Shown one piece after another: positions 13,953-15,493 of a stretch of 15,493 bases of DNA. The number at the start of each line of letters is the position of its first letter. The stretch's first letter is position 1. The stretch spans positions 1 to 15,493 of the forward strand of contig CAMLDT010000068.1 in NCBI GenBank assembly GCA_946479075.1. Direction: 5' to 3'. This stretch comes from an uncultured Polaromonas sp. (GTDB lineage Bacteria; Pseudomonadota; Gammaproteobacteria; Burkholderiales; Burkholderiaceae). The notes under the pieces were generated by a model. The model searched no databases. It saw nothing but the letters and a program-made list of their open reading frames with translations, and was not told the origin of the DNA. The translations under genes were made by a program, and so were the position numbers.

Positions 13953-15493
13953 ATGAACCAGATTGAGGCAGAAGCAGCATTCAAGCAAGCGATTGCATTT
14001 CAGCAAGAGGGGCGCATCGATCAGGCGCAGGCGCTGTATGAGCAAATTCTTGCCGTCCATCGCAACCACCACCATGCGCTGCACCTTCTCGGCGTCATTG
14101 TCAGCCAGAAGGGCAACCAGTTTTACGCCAGAAGGTTGATCGAGTCGAGTCTGACACTGGCGCCGGGAGATGCGGATGCGCTTGCCAATCTGGGGCAGGT
14201 GTTTTTCTACCTGGGGCTCTACGACAAGGCTCTGCAACGTTGCGATGAGTCCCTTGCGCTGCAGGCCGGCAATGCGCGTTGCCACCTCACCCGTGGCAAG
14301 GCGCTGCGCTTTCTGGCGCGTTATGAAGACGCCGTGCCGGCGTTCAACGAGGCACTGCGGCTCCAGCCGGAATTGGCAGAAGCCTTTATCCACCGTGGCT
14401 TCTGCCTTCACAACCTCGGCCGGCTGGAGGCCGCACTGGACGACTACAGCGCCGCCCTGCGCCTGCGGCCTGACAACCCCGAAGTCCTGAACAATCGCGG
14501 CCATGCCTTGTTCGCGCTGGAACGGCAACAGGAGGCCATCGAGAGCATCGAAAGGGCGCTGCAAATTGCCCCGGATTTTCCGGAGGCGTATTACCACCGG
14601 GGACTGACTTTTCAGCACGAAAACCGCTTTGAAGAGGCGCTGGCCTGTTACGCCCGCGCAGGGCAACTCAAGGGCGACTATGAGCAGGCCCTGGTGCGGC
14701 AAGCCTTTGTCATGCACAAGTTAAAGAAGCCACCGCAGGACTGTATCGCCGTGCTCGACCGGGCTTTGCGCTTCAAGCCCGACGTGGCGTCCACACTCGC
14801 CACCCGAGCCGGTCTGCTGGCCGGACTGAAGATCCTGGACCAGGCGCTGCAAGACTACGACCGCGCCATTGAGCTTGAGCCCGACACCGCCAAAACCCAT
14901 TCGGACCGCGGAGAAACCTTGCTGATGCTCAAGCGCCCCGCGGAAGCAGCCCTGGCGTTTCGCCGCGCGCTCGAACTTGGTGGCGACCAGGCCGAACTCA
15001 ACTACGCGCTGGCCTCGCTGGGCGCCGATGCCACACCGGCGACTGCGCCCAGCCACTATGTCGTGAGTCTCTTCGACTGGTACGCCGATCACTTCGACGA
15101 CCACCTGCAGGGTCGGCTGAAATACCGCACGCCGGCATTGATCTGCGAACAAATCTTCAAGCTCGATCCGCCGCAGCGGCTGGACGTGCTGGACCTTGGT
15201 TGCGGTACCGGCCTGTGCGGGCCGCTGCTCAAGCCGCTTGCCCGCCGCATGACCGGCGTGGACCTTTCGCCCAACATGCTGGAGATGGCGCGCAAGCGGG
15301 GGCTTTACGATGAACTCGTTTGCAGCGACCTCACCGACTTTCTGGCGCCGCACACCGCCGCTTTTGACCTCGTGGTAGCCACGGATGTGTTCATTTACGT
15401 GGGGGCCCTCGAAGCCGTATTTCAGGCCACGCGCCAAGCGGTGCGGCCCGGCAGCCTGTTCGCGTTTTCGTTCGAGACCAGCGAGGAACAGGA
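13953..15493 (+). CDS. TPR-repeat protein with C-terminal class I SAM methyltransferase, 3' truncated
   Basis: The frame is open from the ATG at 13953 to the window end, giving 513 codons without a stop. Residues about 1-350 are roughly ten tetratricopeptide repeats of 34 residues, with the usual A-[ILF]-x-x-[AF]-L-x-[LI]-x-P spacing, for example EAIESIERALQIAPDFPEAYYHRG. A bridging segment with YVVSLFDWYADHFDDHL and LKYRTP precedes a Rossmann methyltransferase domain: motif I LDVLDLGCGTG (410-420), an acidic end of the second strand in GVDLSPNML, and a motif II region FDLVVATDVFIYV. The domain is cut before its last strands; perhaps 60-120 residues are missing. The TPRs would bind a protein partner and the catalytic domain would methylate a protein or small molecule; the substrate is unknown. 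An in-frame GTG at 13926 is an alternative start. The protein has no signal peptide and is probably cytoplasmic. Confidence 0.88.
   Translation, partial: MNQIEAEAAFKQAIAFQQEGRIDQAQALYEQILAVHRNHHHALHLLGVIVSQKGNQFYARRLIESSLTLAPGDADALANLGQVFFYLGLYDKALQRCDESLALQAGNARCHLTRGKALRFLARYEDAVPAFNEALRLQPELAEAFIHRGFCLHNLGRLEAALDDYSAALRLRPDNPEVLNNRGHALFALERQQEAIESIERALQIAPDFPEAYYHRGLTFQHENRFEEALACYARAGQLKGDYEQALVRQAFVMHKLKKPPQDCIAVLDRALRFKPDVASTLATRAGLLAGLKILDQALQDYDRAIELEPDTAKTHSDRGETLLMLKRPAEAALAFRRALELGGDQAELNYALASLGADATPATAPSHYVVSLFDWYADHFDDHLQGRLKYRTPALICEQIFKLDPPQRLDVLDLGCGTGLCGPLLKPLARRMTGVDLSPNMLEMARKRGLYDELVCSDLTDFLAPHTAAFDLVVATDVFIYVGALEAVFQATRQAVRPGSLFAFSFETSEEQ

Noticed and set aside
13444..13980. 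178-codon minus-strand open frame opposite the 106-residue gene
   Set aside because: Its composition is not protein-like, and codon use favours the plus-strand frame at 13570-13890.
13764..14717. 317-codon minus-strand open frame opposite the TPR region
   Set aside because: It is antisense to unmistakable TPR repeats. Long antisense frames are common in GC-rich DNA.
14721..15437. 238-codon minus-strand open frame opposite the methyltransferase domain
   Set aside because: The plus strand encodes canonical TPR and SAM-binding motifs across the same bases, so this is a shadow frame.

Overview
The window is a large part of a type VI secretion system (T6SS) operon from a Gram-negative bacterium, most likely a betaproteobacterium of the order Burkholderiales and possibly Comamonadaceae. 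This placement is an inference. It rests on the moderately high GC content, the gene order tssB-tssC-hcp-tssE-tssF-tssG-clpV-vgrG, the DUF4280-type PAAR-like protein, and a neighbouring TPR-methyltransferase protein of a kind I associate with that group. No rRNA or tRNA is present to confirm it.

Layout. Thirteen genes lie on the minus strand and read from about 13.2 kb down to 1. In transcription order they are tssB and tssC (sheath), hcp (tube), tssE, tssF and tssG (baseplate), clpV/tssH (sheath-recycling AAA+ ATPase), vgrG (spike), a MORN/YwqK-repeat protein, a DUF4280 PAAR-like tip protein, a 76-residue single-pass membrane protein, a periplasmic family-3 solute-binding protein, and the first 41 codons of a dicarboxylate/amino acid:cation symporter. 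From tssE onward the junctions are very tight: gaps of 1 to 18 bases and one 46-base overlap. This suggests one transcript that joins the injection machine to a solute-binding/uptake pair. The wider gaps, 54 to 85 bases, are all around tssB-tssC-hcp-tssE. The tssC-hcp gap holds a perfect 10-bp stem with a T-tract on the opposite strand.

The only gene-free stretch over 300 bases is 13185-13569. It separates the T6SS operon from two plus-strand genes and carries a near-match to a sigma-54 promoter, a weak sigma-70-like element, short repeats and a bulged hairpin. To the right are an unrecognised 106-residue protein and the start of a TPR protein fused to a class I SAM methyltransferase, which runs off the window end.

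How it works together. TssB/TssC form the contractile sheath around a tube of Hcp rings, assembled on a TssE/F/G baseplate. VgrG, whose C-terminal shaft is built from about 17 octads, would carry the PAAR-like tip. ClpV recycles contracted sheath. The core genes tssA, tssJ, tssK, tssL and tssM are not in this window, and no enzymatic effector is recognisable. The most unusual parts are the MORN-repeat protein sitting where cargo adaptors usually lie, and the periplasmic binding protein plus secondary symporter at the operon's tail.
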